From contig NC_019908.1 of assembly GCF_000325665.1 (NCBI RefSeq), positions 1,054,001 through 1,118,000 of the forward strand: a stretch of 64,000 nt of DNA, written 5' to 3'. The position numbers were made by a program, and so were the translations under genes. The first letter of the stretch is position 1, and each line of letters begins with the position of its first letter. The notes beneath the pieces were generated by a model, which was given only the letters and a program-made list of their open reading frames with translations, searched no databases and had not been told where the DNA came from. Below, in pieces: positions 37,131-46,836 of this stretch. The stretch comes from Brachyspira pilosicoli P43/6/78 (GTDB taxonomy: Bacteria; Spirochaetota; Brachyspiria; Brachyspirales; Brachyspiraceae).

Positions 37131-39374
37131 ATGCAAAACTCTATGGATAATATTTTAAATCATATATCCTATAATATAAAAAATGAAGATTATGAAGGTA
37201 CTTTAGAAGCATTAGATAATATTCTAAAAAAAGTACCAAAAAATTATAGAGCCAATTTATACAAAGGACAATTATGTGTTGAGATAAAAAAATTTGATGA
37301 TGCTATTAAATATTTTGAAGAAGCGAAAAGAGTAGATATTAACACATTTAAATCATACAACTTACTTGGCATAAGCTATCATGCAATAGGCAACTATGAT
37401 AAGGCAATAGAATGCTTTTATGAAACATTAAAAATAATTCCAAAATCTTATACCGCATACAATTTACTTGGTATAAGTTATTACAAAAAAAACGAACATG
37501 ATAAAGCTATAGAATGTTTTAATAAAGCAATAGAAATTAATCCTAAATATGATAAAGCTTACAACAACTTAGCATTATACCACTATAGAAGCAAAAATTA
37601 TGAAGCAGCAATAAATTTCTTTGAAAACTCAAAAAGTATGGACGAAATGCTTTTTAAAGCTTATGATATGCTTGGAATGTGTTATTATAATATTGGAAAT
37701 TATGATAAAGCAATAGAATGTTTAAACAGATATTTACAAAGCAATAGCCGCTCTTATAAAATATCAAATACATTAGGAGCAATATATTCTTATCTAAAAA
37801 ATTATGATAAAGCAATAGAGTATTTTAATAAAGCAATAGAAATTAACCCTAAATACGCCAACGCTTATAATAATCTAGCATTAATATTTTTTAAACAAAA
37901 AAATTTCGACAAAGCAGCATTATATTTTGATAAAGCAAGAAAGTTTGATTTGGATTCTTTTACAGATTATTATAAATTGGCAATTAGCTATTATTCAAAA
38001 AAATATTATTATGAAGCAATAGAGTATTTTAAAAAAGTTATAGAAAGAAACTCTAATTCATATAAGGCTTATAATTTTATCGGGCTTTGCTACTTATCAA
38101 ATGAAGAATATGACAAATCTATAGAATATTTTAAAAAGGCTATAGAAATAAATGATATGTATTATAAGGCTTACAATAATTTAGCTAATGCATATTTAAA
38201 TTTAAAAGATTATGATGAAGCTATAAAATATTTTAAATCTTCCATAGATATTAATGATAGCGATGAGGCTTATTATGGAATAGCTATTTGTTATTATAGT
38301 AAAGGCGAAAAAGAGACTTCTGCATATTATTTAAATAAAAACATTGATAATATAAATGAAAATTATATAGATATGCTTTTTAATATTTATATAGATTTAG
38401 AAGATTATGATAAGGCAATTGTATGCGTTAGAAAAAATAATAAATATTATGATAAGCTTATAAATATTTTGTATGATAAAAAAGAATATTCAAAAATAAT
38501 AACTTTATTTGAAGAAAACAATAATAATCTAGTTAATAATGAGATTATAGCTAATTCATACTTCTACACAAAAAATTATGATAAAGCCATAGAATACTAT
38601 AAAAAACTTTTAGAAACAAACAAAGATAATTTTATTTATTATAATAATATTGCTATTTTGTTTTTCTTAAAAAATGACTACCCTTCTATTGTAGAAACTT
38701 ATTTAAAATATTTAGAGAATAATAGTTTAGCAAGTTATAGTATATTTTTGCTTTCATATAGTTTACTTGCAAACAAAAAAATTAGCTATAATGATTTTTT
38801 AAAACTAGCAGATAAATGTTTAGAGAAAAGTATCACATATACAAATTATATAAAAACAATATATCAAACTTTCAAATATGATACAAACACTTTAAAAACC
38901 ATATTCGAAAACAGAATACAATTTGAAGATATCAATACTATATTAAAAGACAACTTTACAGAAAATCATTTAAGGGCATTAAAACCTATATTAGAAAAAA
39001 CAAATATAATTTCGTTTTATAAAAATATAGATGATATTAATAATTGGAATACTGATACTATATGCGTAGAATATGAATTATTAAACCATAATATATGCAT
39101 TGCTCATAAAAACGATAACACTAACATATACGGTAAAAAGGCTAAATTTTTATCATCTAATGAAAATATAGAATACGGCAATTTACTTTCTATTTTTTAT
39201 AAAGATAGAGATAAAATAATATCATATAAAAAAGAGTTACAATTAAAAGTAAAAGCGGTATATTTATCATATAGCTTTGATGATTCTGATATAAACCTCA
39301 TGAAATGCATACTAAAAAATGAAAACATAAAACTATATAAAATGAATAATGATAATTCATATAATGAGATTTAA
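37131..39374 (+). CDS. Large tetratricopeptide-repeat protein
   Basis: This 747-residue protein has no signal peptide or membrane segment, so it is probably cytoplasmic. From about residue 20 to 400 it has about a dozen regular 34-residue TPR units, for example AYNLLGISYYKKNEHDKAIE, AYNNLALIFFKQKNFDKAAL and AYYGIAICYYSKGEKETSAY. Weaker repeats continue to about 520. The last 200 residues are not recognised. TPR arrays hold protein partners, and the partner here is unknown. GAGG precedes the ATG. Neighbours give no clue to its role. Confidence 0.88.
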   Translation: MQNSMDNILNHISYNIKNEDYEGTLEALDNILKKVPKNYRANLYKGQLCVEIKKFDDAIKYFEEAKRVDINTFKSYNLLGISYHAIGNYDKAIECFYETLKIIPKSYTAYNLLGISYYKKNEHDKAIECFNKAIEINPKYDKAYNNLALYHYRSKNYEAAINFFENSKSMDEMLFKAYDMLGMCYYNIGNYDKAIECLNRYLQSNSRSYKISNTLGAIYSYLKNYDKAIEYFNKAIEINPKYANAYNNLALIFFKQKNFDKAALYFDKARKFDLDSFTDYYKLAISYYSKKYYYEAIEYFKKVIERNSNSYKAYNFIGLCYLSNEEYDKSIEYFKKAIEINDMYYKAYNNLANAYLNLKDYDEAIKYFKSSIDINDSDEAYYGIAICYYSKGEKETSAYYLNKNIDNINENYIDMLFNIYIDLEDYDKAIVCVRKNNKYYDKLINILYDKKEYSKIITLFEENNNNLVNNEIIANSYFYTKNYDKAIEYYKKLLETNKDNFIYYNNIAILFFLKNDYPSIVETYLKYLENNSLASYSIFLLSYSLLANKKISYNDFLKLADKCLEKSITYTNYIKTIYQTFKYDTNTLKTIFENRIQFEDINTILKDNFTENHLRALKPILEKTNIISFYKNIDDINNWNTDTICVEYELLNHNICIAHKNDNTNIYGKKAKFLSSNENIEYGNLLSIFYKDRDKIISYKKELQLKVKAVYLSYSFDDSDINLMKCILKNENIKLYKMNNDNSYNEI

Positions 39375-39379
39375 AATAT

Positions 39380-41968
39380 TTATTGTAATATAAAGTTTCT
39401 TGTTTCTATATAAGGCGTTTCATCGGCAATATAGGACTCTATTACAACAATATAATTTCCTTTTGGAAGAGCCATTAATTCCTCTTTTGCTATAGTGAGC
39501 TTAAACACATCATCTTCTAAAACTGCATTATACTCTCTTTCTCCTCCATTTTGTAATTGAAGAAGCACTTTTACTTTTGTATTAGGGTCTGGCATCTCTA
39601 AAGCATTATTAGGATAATTATATGATGAAACATAAATATCTATACTCATATCATTGTTTTTATTTACTATTGCAGGCATTTCAATATCTTCTATTCTGCT
39701 CATTTTTGTTGATAATTTTTCTATCCAATATTCAGCAGTGTAAGCATAATCCTTAAAAGCAGTTAATTCTATATAATTAGCCTTTGAATCTATTCTTGAA
39801 ATAAAGAAAGGTCCGTTTGATATATAAGCATGTCCATATTTATCTATAAAGTCAATAGCAGCCTGATATCTTTTAACAGCCTCTTCTTTTGTAATAAAAT
39901 CTTCTATTCCAAGAGGTATATATTCGCTGTCTCTCATCTCAATTAATTTTTCTTTTATATCAGACACGCATATAGGATTTTTTACATCTATAGCAGTCAA
40001 TGATTGGTCTTGTGAAATAGTATAAACATTACCAGATTTAGAACCCTCAAGAACCATTTTCATTATAGCTTCATTTATCTCAAAAGGAATGACTGTGTTT
40101 CTATTAGGGTTACCTATTTTTGGTCCAACGGCAGCAATAGCAATTTGCCTATTCATATCCATTGGCCAATAATAGTTACCATAAAGTGTAAAACTTCCAT
40201 CTTCATTTATTACACTTCCAACGGCATTATCCATAGCAGAAGTATATCTTCCAGCCATAGCAGAATCATAATACTTATCATTTTCATTTGTCTTTGTTAT
40301 TATATTTGCAATAAACACGCTTCCATACATCAAATCAACTAAAGACGAATCTATGCCATGATGCCATTTAAAACTTTTAGGCTTAAAATCACATTTTACA
40401 TAAGCAGTAAGATTATCAGCTTTTTTATAAATTATCTCACCATTTTCAACTTTTGTAGTTAAACCTTCTTCCCATTTTTGAGTATAAGGGTTATACATTT
40501 TAGCATTATTAGGAACTTTTACAGTGCCTACTGGTATGCCATTATCTCCTGCAGTTACACCTATCTCCAAACTATTAGTATCAGCCTCGCCAAGTATAAA
40601 CTCTGTCTTTGCGGTGGAAGGCGATTCAAATGTAGCACCCGCATCAGAACAAGGGCCTATCATTATAGCAGAATATGCATCAGAAAATCCTCCTACACCT
40701 ACAGGGTCCCATGGGCTTATAAATAATGAACCTTGTGCAGAATGCTGAAGGACTCTTAATACTTTTTCACCGTTTCTATTTGGCTTTATGTCGGCACTTC
40801 TTATAGACCAATCATTAACACCATCGCCAACACCGTAAAGCATTCTTCTGTTAAATCTTTCTTTGTTTGCTACAAAAAACTGTGTTTGAGAGTTTAAATA
40901 TATTCGCACAGCATCTTCAAGCCCAATCTCTTGCAAACGCATATTACCATTCCAATATTCATCAGCAGTTAAAAACCAGCCGTTTGAATTTTTATCGCTT
41001 ATTTTAGAAGCTTCTTTGTTGTCATAATTCCAAAACTCTGCAATGTTTCCGCCAGGCATATAGTTTCCTTCTCTTACATACATTTGCCTAAGCGTAACGT
41101 CCCACCAAGCTCTTGTTGCTCCTGCCCCCCAAGCTTCGGTTATAATATTCCATTCATAATCTTTTGGGTTTGAACCATACACAACTTGGGTGGATTTGTT
41201 TCTGTCGTATAATAGTTTTTCTACTTTTATGCCTGTCTTTTCTATTAAATCAGATATTGCATTGCCTGCAGGAAGTCTTCCTGTTGGGTCATCTACTCTT
41301 ATAACAAATTTAATAGTTACTACTTCACCATTATATTTCCACCAGCCATTTTCTTTTTTTAGCTTTCCTCTGTTTTCTGGAAGATTAGCAGCTTTTTCCA
41401 TAGCTTTATTTATATCATTAATTGCTTTTTCTTCATTGCCGTTTGCTGTCATACCCATTTTTGAAGGAATGAGATTATATCTATAAGTGCCTGGCTGACC
41501 TGGTGTTGCCTGAGTAAATGAAGGCTCCCCTGCCCCTCTTAAAATTTCATCAACAAGCTTTTTTCTGTCTATCAAAAAATTCATTGCAAATCTTACTTCT
41601 TTTATAGCTAAAGGATTAAAATGAGTTTTGCCGTCTCTTGTAGTAACAGTATAAGGAGCTTTATTTGGAACAGGATTAAAAAGCAAAGACCAAGAACCAG
41701 AAGGCACAGCATAAGTATCAAGTTTCTCCAAATCACTTTCACTTAATGATAAATATGTGCTTCCATCTATTCCGCTAGCCATTAAATCAGCACGTCCATC
41801 TGCCACATCTTTAATAGCTATTGTCATATCGGTTCTCACTTCATATATTATCTTATCTATTAATGCCCCGCCTCTATCTATCTCGCTTATTTCTTCTTGA
41901 TTATTATTAGAACATGAAATTAATATAGTGAATATTATTAAAAAAAAGAATTTATTATTATATTTCAT
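39380..41968 (-). CDS. Very large solute-binding lipoprotein with swapped halves
   Basis: This 862-residue lipoprotein (lipobox ISCS) belongs to the family 5 solute-binding proteins by motif, but in unusual order. Right after the signal come the segments normally found mid-protein: LIDKIIYEVRTDMTIAIKDV, GRADLMASGI and VRFAMNFLIDRKKLVDEILR. The segments normally near the N-terminus come later: LRVLQHSAQGSLFISPWDPV and FKPKSFKWHHGIDSSLVDLM at about 395-535, then SNGPFFISRID near 720. This suggests a circular permutation or fusion. The last 110 residues look like an extra beta domain. Start 41968 has GGGGA upstream. The ligand is unknown and no permease is adjacent. Confidence 0.75.
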   Translation of the reverse strand: MKYNNKFFFLIIFTILISCSNNNQEEISEIDRGGALIDKIIYEVRTDMTIAIKDVADGRADLMASGIDGSTYLSLSESDLEKLDTYAVPSGSWSLLFNPVPNKAPYTVTTRDGKTHFNPLAIKEVRFAMNFLIDRKKLVDEILRGAGEPSFTQATPGQPGTYRYNLIPSKMGMTANGNEEKAINDINKAMEKAANLPENRGKLKKENGWWKYNGEVVTIKFVIRVDDPTGRLPAGNAISDLIEKTGIKVEKLLYDRNKSTQVVYGSNPKDYEWNIITEAWGAGATRAWWDVTLRQMYVREGNYMPGGNIAEFWNYDNKEASKISDKNSNGWFLTADEYWNGNMRLQEIGLEDAVRIYLNSQTQFFVANKERFNRRMLYGVGDGVNDWSIRSADIKPNRNGEKVLRVLQHSAQGSLFISPWDPVGVGGFSDAYSAIMIGPCSDAGATFESPSTAKTEFILGEADTNSLEIGVTAGDNGIPVGTVKVPNNAKMYNPYTQKWEEGLTTKVENGEIIYKKADNLTAYVKCDFKPKSFKWHHGIDSSLVDLMYGSVFIANIITKTNENDKYYDSAMAGRYTSAMDNAVGSVINEDGSFTLYGNYYWPMDMNRQIAIAAVGPKIGNPNRNTVIPFEINEAIMKMVLEGSKSGNVYTISQDQSLTAIDVKNPICVSDIKEKLIEMRDSEYIPLGIEDFITKEEAVKRYQAAIDFIDKYGHAYISNGPFFISRIDSKANYIELTAFKDYAYTAEYWIEKLSTKMSRIEDIEMPAIVNKNNDMSIDIYVSSYNYPNNALEMPDPNTKVKVLLQLQNGGEREYNAVLEDDVFKLTIAKEELMALPKGNYIVVIESYIADETPYIETRNFILQ

Positions 41969-42079
41969 TTTAATCCCCAATTAGATGCAATAATACAACT
42001 TAACATAATATATAACATAAGAAATAAATGTCAATAAAATAATAAATTTATATATAAAGAAAAAATTTTTAAATCAAAT

Positions 42080-42481
42080 TTAAATTCTATCTATAATAGC
42101 TTTTTGAATTTCAGGATTAAACTCTTCATAAAAACTATTATTAACTACATTATGCTTACCTTGAGGATTTTTTATTGTAAAAGTTTTCTTATTAAGCCAT
42201 TTAATATTTCTTCCAATTCCTATTTTATGTTCTCCAATAGAGAATTTTTTAACAATTTTATCATCAATTATTATTCCAATAGCTTTGATTGTAATCATCT
42301 GACTTTTTGGAGCAAATGATTTTATATAAATAATATCACCAACTTTTAAAGACTGTATAAATTGATATAAATCAGGAGCATATTTTTCACCCCAACCTAT
42401 TCCAGCAATATTATTATCGATAAAGTCTTTACTTACATCTTCAGTATTATTAAAAGTAGCACCTACTCCAAAAATCCCCAT
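42080..42481 (-). CDS. Small protein with EVE/PUA-like features
   Basis: This 133-residue protein starts MGIFGVGATF and has AGIGWGEKYAPDLYQFIQSL followed by KVGDIIYIKSFAPKSQMITI. The tryptophan-containing loop and the strand after VGD resemble PUA/EVE-type domains, which bind modified bases in RNA or DNA, but the match is weak. The start was set at 42481 because GGAG lies 8 bases upstream and an upstream TTG would overlap it. It has no signal peptide. It is separated from the upstream lipoprotein gene by a terminator. Confidence 0.55.
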   Translation of the reverse strand: MGIFGVGATFNNTEDVSKDFIDNNIAGIGWGEKYAPDLYQFIQSLKVGDIIYIKSFAPKSQMITIKAIGIIIDDKIVKKFSIGEHKIGIGRNIKWLNKKTFTIKNPQGKHNVVNNSFYEEFNPEIQKAIIDRI

Positions 42482-42540
42482 TTTATACTCCAATATTTTT
42501 ATAATAATAAAAATTATAGTATAAAAATATCAATTGTCAA

Positions 42541-42577
42541 TAAAAATAGGCATACAGATAAAAAATCTATATGCCTG
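42541..42577 (-). terminator. Terminator of the 43-kb lipoprotein gene
   Basis: On the minus strand AGGCATATAGAT (42576-42565) pairs with ATCTGTATGCCT (42559-42548) through a T5 loop, with one G-T or A-C position, and is followed by a T run. Confidence 0.85.
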
Positions 42578-42610
42578 CTTTTATATTCTATTATTTAATC
42601 TTTTATATTT

Positions 42611-43117
42611 TTATTTATTTTTATTCCAGTGTATAGACTTGATATAAAGCGATGAAAGATTAGTTAAATCCTTATCATCTTCTGCCTGTGTTGACAATAT
42701 ATAATAAATATCATCTACTCTCCATAATGTAAACTTTTCATTATTTGAAGTGGTATTATATTCTACAACAATGTTATTTTCTTCTTCTGTAAAGTTTTTT
42801 CCGCTATTAATATAATCACCATAAAAAGAAAGTAAATTATTAGTATTTTTTGAAGCTCTGTAAGTATAATTATTATTCATATAGTCAAAATTAACTTCGG
42901 CAACATCTTTATTAGCTATAAAATATTTAGCATTTTGTCCGTGTTCTGGAGGAGCTACTGTAATTCCTATGCCTAAAGGAATAAAAGAGTTTGGAGAATC
43001 CACTTGAACATAATCAGCAACAACTTCTGAAACAGCATTATCTTCTTCTTTCTTGTTTGAAGCTGTACAAGAAGCTAAAAACAAAACTGTAACTAAACTA
43101 ATAAACAATCTCATCAT
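42611..43117 (-). CDS. Lipoprotein of unknown function
   Basis: This 168-residue protein has a lipoprotein signal (MMRLFISLVTVLFLASC) and a mature part with SFIPLGIGITVAPPEHGQNA, VAEVNFDYMNNNYTYRASKN and LLSFYGDYINSG. The Y-x-x-R-x-S/A-K then GDY pattern resembles a strand pair common in small secreted beta proteins of Firmicutes (DUF4367-like), but this is only an impression. Start 43117 was preferred because AGAGG lies 8 bases upstream; the ATG at 43114 is also possible. It is divergent from pyrG. Confidence 0.7.
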   Translation of the reverse strand: MMRLFISLVTVLFLASCTASNKKEEDNAVSEVVADYVQVDSPNSFIPLGIGITVAPPEHGQNAKYFIANKDVAEVNFDYMNNNYTYRASKNTNNLLSFYGDYINSGKNFTEEENNIVVEYNTTSNNEKFTLWRVDDIYYILSTQAEDDKDLTNLSSLYIKSIHWNKNK

Positions 43118-43262
43118 AACTAACACCTCTTAAAAATAATTATTTTTTATTTTTAATATATAACAAAAAATATTAAAATTAATAAAAAATTTACCTTGAT
43201 TTTATGTTTTTTTAATGATATTGTTTATAATCAAAATTATTAAAGGAATAACAGAGGAAACT

Positions 43263-44882
43263 ATGGATACTAAATACATATTTGTAACAGGCGGAGTTGT
43301 ATCTGGACTTGGTAAAGGTATAACAGCTGCTTCACTTGGAAGACTATTAAAGGCTCGCGGTTTAAGTGTAACTATACAAAAATTAGACCCTTATATCAAT
43401 CTTGACCCGGGTACTATGAGTCCTTTTCAGCATGGTGAAGTTTTTGTTACTGATGACGGAGCTGAAACAGATTTGGATATTGGGCATTATGAAAGATTTA
43501 TTGATGAAAATTTAAATAAATACAGCAATGTTACTACTGGTAAAATATATCAGCATGTTATAAATATGGAAAGAGAAGGTAAATATCTTGGAGAAACTGT
43601 TCAGGTTATACCTCATATTACAAATGAAATAAAAAGAAGAATATACAGAGAAAATGATACTAAAAAAACTGATATAGTAATCACAGAAATAGGCGGAACT
43701 ATTGGAGATATAGAATCATTGCCGTATATTGAAGCTATAAGACAAGTAAAAACAGAATTAGGACAGGATAATGTTTTATATATACATGTTACGTTAATAC
43801 CTTTTATAAGTTCATCTGAAGAGATAAAAACAAAACCAACTCAGCATAGTGTAAAAGAACTTATGCAAAGCGGTATTATACCTGATATATTAGTATGCAG
43901 AACAAATAAACATTTAGAAGAATCTCATAAATCTAAAATAGCATTATTCTGTAATTTGCCTAAACAAAATGTATTTGAGAATTTTGATGAACCTAATATA
44001 TATGCAGTACCACTAATGCTTGAGGCACAAGGACTTTCTGATGTGGTATGCAAACATTTCAAATTGGAAACAGCTAAAATAGATTTATCTCATTGGACAG
44101 AATTGGTAGCTAAACAAAAAAATATAGCTATACAAAATGAAAAAGTTACTATTGCTGTTGTTGGAAAATACATATCTATGAAAGATGCTTATATATCATT
44201 AATAGAGGCATTAAATCATGGCGGAATATATAATGATATTAATGTTGATATAAAATGGATAAATGCTGAAGAATTAGAACACAAAGATGATATATCTGAA
44301 TATTTCAAAGATGTTAATGGACTTATTATACCTGGCGGATTTGGTGAGAGAGGACTTGAAGGTAAAATGAAGGCAATAAAATATGCTAGAGAAAATAAAA
44401 TGCCTTATTTTGGAATATGTTTGGGTATGCAGCTTATGAGTATAGAATATGCAAGAAATGTATTAAAGCTTGAAGATGCAAATACTATAGAAGTGAATGA
44501 AAATTGCAAAAATCCAATAATCACTATGATGGAAGAACAAAAAAAGATTATGCTTAAAGGCGGTACTATGAGACTTGGTGCTTTTGAGTGTAATATAAAA
44601 GAAGGTTCTTTAGCTCATAAACTTTATAATTCTACAACAATAAGTGAAAGACATAGACATAGATATGAGTTTAATAATAAATATATAGATAAAATGGAAA
44701 AAGCAGGATTTATGATTACAGGTAAAACAAAAGATGCTGATTTAGTTGAAATAGCGGAAGTAAAAGACCATCCATTTATGATAGGAGTTCAGTTTCACCC
44801 AGAATTAAAATCAAGAATAACAAATCCACACCCTATATTTGTTGGCTTTATTGACGCTGCTAAAAAATTTAAAAATAAGTGA
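43263..44882 (+). CDS. pyrG: CTP synthase
   Basis: This 539-residue enzyme makes CTP from UTP, ATP and glutamine. The N-terminal synthase domain begins [20 protein letters not shown] and contains [20 protein letters not shown]. The C-terminal class I glutamine amidotransferase domain has the nucleophile Cys386 (GICLGMQ) and a terminal FHPEL with the catalytic His and Glu. Start 43263 was chosen because AGAGGA lies 5 bases upstream and the family begins there; the frame extends back 16 codons without support. It is a single gene with no clear terminator. Confidence 0.97.
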   Translation: MDTKYIFVTGGVVSGLGKGITAASLGRLLKARGLSVTIQKLDPYINLDPGTMSPFQHGEVFVTDDGAETDLDIGHYERFIDENLNKYSNVTTGKIYQHVINMEREGKYLGETVQVIPHITNEIKRRIYRENDTKKTDIVITEIGGTIGDIESLPYIEAIRQVKTELGQDNVLYIHVTLIPFISSSEEIKTKPTQHSVKELMQSGIIPDILVCRTNKHLEESHKSKIALFCNLPKQNVFENFDEPNIYAVPLMLEAQGLSDVVCKHFKLETAKIDLSHWTELVAKQKNIAIQNEKVTIAVVGKYISMKDAYISLIEALNHGGIYNDINVDIKWINAEELEHKDDISEYFKDVNGLIIPGGFGERGLEGKMKAIKYARENKMPYFGICLGMQLMSIEYARNVLKLEDANTIEVNENCKNPIITMMEEQKKIMLKGGTMRLGAFECNIKEGSLAHKLYNSTTISERHRHRYEFNNKYIDKMEKAGFMITGKTKDADLVEIAEVKDHPFMIGVQFHPELKSRITNPHPIFVGFIDAAKKFKNK

Positions 44883-44904
44883 TTTTTGATTTGAATTATA
44901 AATA

Positions 44905-45027
44905 CTAACAATTTTTAAGTTTGTTTAAATTTAGTTTTTATATTATTAATGTTTTCAGATACTAGTCCTAGAAAATAATAAAATATAAAAATTCTAAAAT
45001 TAACAAGCTTAAAAATTTTCAATGTAT
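44905..45027. repeat. Possible remnant of the intergenic repeat family
   Basis: The gap between convergent pyrG and tyrA holds only two arms. AATTTTTAAGTTTGTT near 44912 and AACAAGCTTAAAAATT near 45003 are reverse complements at 15 of 16 positions. The same arms flank repeat copies 1, 2, 4 and 5, but the GC-rich middle is missing. Confidence 0.5.
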
Positions 45028-45034
45028 AAAAAAA

Positions 45035-45871
45035 TTATTTGCTTTTAAAATTATTCCATTTCTCTTTTATGCTATTAGAACTTAGCATTAATTCTCTAAG
45101 TTTTTCTCTGTCTTTACTTTGCAATGCATTTTGAAAATCTTCTAATCTTTTTATATATTCACCTAAAGATAAAGATAAATACTCTGAATTTCTTGCAAAA
45201 AGTTCACTCCACATATTAGCATCTATTGTACCTACTCTTGTATGATCCCCCAAACTATTTCCTTCAAAACCAAGTGAAGCTAAAAAATCTTTATGATTAA
45301 CTATAGAACAAGCTATTATATGCATAAGCTGACTAGTGAATGCTATCATTTTATCATGTTCTTTTTCTGTTGATACAATTATATTTTTACAGCCTATATT
45401 TAAAGCCAAATCTTCTATTTTTTTTATGTCTTCTTTATTAGCATTGTCATTAGCTATTATTATTGCATTAGAGTTTTTAAATAATGATTCGCTTGAGTTG
45501 TTATAGCCGCCTTTCTCTTTACCCGCCATAGTGTGAAGTGATACATACTTTTTTGTTTTTGCAGCATTAAATATATCAGTCTTAACCCCGCAGAAATCTG
45601 ATAGTATTTTATCATCTGTTATAAATGAAGAATATTTGTTTATTATATCCAAAGCTATAGAAGGCAAAGTACATATCATAATAATATGAGCCCAAGAAAA
45701 CATCTCTTCTATATTTGAATAATCATAACTTCCTTTTTGTATATATTTATCTTTCAAAGCATTATCTACTGCTTCTTTATTAGTATCCAAAGCCCATACA
45801 TTATAACCATTTAAAGCCTTAACTAAAGAGCCCCCCATTAAACCCAAACCAATAACAGCAATATTAATCAT
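45035..45871 (-). CDS. tyrA: Prephenate dehydrogenase
   Basis: This 278-residue NAD(P)-dependent enzyme converts prephenate to 4-hydroxyphenylpyruvate in tyrosine synthesis. The dinucleotide motif is INIAVIGLGLMGGSLVKAL, and later come SDFCGVKTDIF, SLHTMAGKEKGGY and KEHDKMIAFTSQLMHIIACS with the family His. No chorismate mutase domain is fused. Start 45871 was chosen because TTAGGAG lies upstream with good spacing; the frame extends back two codons to a TTG. No other aromatic pathway gene is near. Confidence 0.9.
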   Translation of the reverse strand: MINIAVIGLGLMGGSLVKALNGYNVWALDTNKEAVDNALKDKYIQKGSYDYSNIEEMFSWAHIIMICTLPSIALDIINKYSSFITDDKILSDFCGVKTDIFNAAKTKKYVSLHTMAGKEKGGYNNSSESLFKNSNAIIIANDNANKEDIKKIEDLALNIGCKNIIVSTEKEHDKMIAFTSQLMHIIACSIVNHKDFLASLGFEGNSLGDHTRVGTIDANMWSELFARNSEYLSLSLGEYIKRLEDFQNALQSKDREKLRELMLSSNSIKEKWNNFKSK

Positions 45872-46054
45872 AAACAAATCTCCTAATATATATTATAACT
45901 TCATTGATAATAAACATCTCAATAATATCTAATCTAAACTTCTAAAAAAATAGTGAAGCTTTTCAATATCATCTATACTAAAATAATCTCTATCTACTTT
46001 TATATCTATATCATTTTCTATTAAATACTTAAATAACTTTTTATTCTTTTTAAA

Positions 46055-46711
46055 TTAAAGTCTTTTCTTATAGCACTCTCTCCCTCGCTCTAATTTAAAA
46101 TCCATATTTACTTTATTGCATATATCAGATATAGAAAATTTCTTATTTTCTGTATTATTATAAACTTCAATAACCCTGTTATAAAAAAACTTTAAATACT
46201 CTAAACTATATTCATCTAATTGATTAGTTTTATCATTTTCTTTAGCTTTATATTTCTCTATCTTAAAAATCTTATTAGAAACATTTTGAAAAATATCTCT
46301 ATTAGCATTAGTAATAGTTGTAACTATAGCAGCTATAGCACCATGCCTTTTTAATCTCTCCATCACAATAGTATAATCAACATCTCTGCTTACAAATACT
46401 ATTATATCTATGTTCTTATTAAAAACAAAATCTTCAAAAGCATCTATAGAAGAAATCATATCAGACATATTTTTTGCTTTATTTATATGCACAGAATGAA
46501 TTATATCTATATGCAAATCTCTAAGTTCTTTTTCGTATAGCTTTATAGATTTATTATCTCCATAGGCTTTTTTTATTGAATAGTAAATATCTTTATCTTT
46601 TAAATTGCTTCTATAAAACTTTATTATATCTTCAAGAATCAATTTAAAATTAACATTAAATTTTAAATGAGCAATATTTTCTAAATCTATATAAATACCT
46701 ATTCTTTTCAT
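46055..46711 (-). CDS. NYN-domain (PIN-like) protein, probably cut short by an in-frame TAA
   Basis: The N-terminal 150 residues form an NYN domain of the LabA/DUF88 type: RIGIYIDLENIAHL, then NMSDMISSIDAFEDFVFNKN, and IIVFVSRDVDYTIVMERLKR with the acidic residues expected of a nuclease-like site. A C-terminal helical part begins at about 165 (YSLEYLKFFYNRVIEVYNNT and on). The annotated stop is TAA at 46057-46055. The same frame then runs 41 more codons (FKKNKKLFKYLIENDIDIKV and on) to TAG at 45929, and this looks like the natural end of a winged-helix tail. So the gene may be truncated. RNA cleavage is the family's expected activity. Confidence 0.75.
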   Translation of the reverse strand: MKRIGIYIDLENIAHLKFNVNFKLILEDIIKFYRSNLKDKDIYYSIKKAYGDNKSIKLYEKELRDLHIDIIHSVHINKAKNMSDMISSIDAFEDFVFNKNIDIIVFVSRDVDYTIVMERLKRHGAIAAIVTTITNANRDIFQNVSNKIFKIEKYKAKENDKTNQLDEYSLEYLKFFYNRVIEVYNNTENKKFSISDICNKVNMDFKLERGRECYKKRL

Positions 46712-46836
46712 AAATTATCCATAGCAGTATAATTTTATTATATTTTATAAATTAATTTCAAAAAAAACAATACTATAAATAGAATAATTAATATAACATA
46801 ACTTGAGTTTTTTTATTGTTTTGATAATATATATTT

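Noticed and set aside
41190-41486. 98-codon plus-strand frame
   Set aside because: Antisense shadow of the large solute-binding lipoprotein gene.
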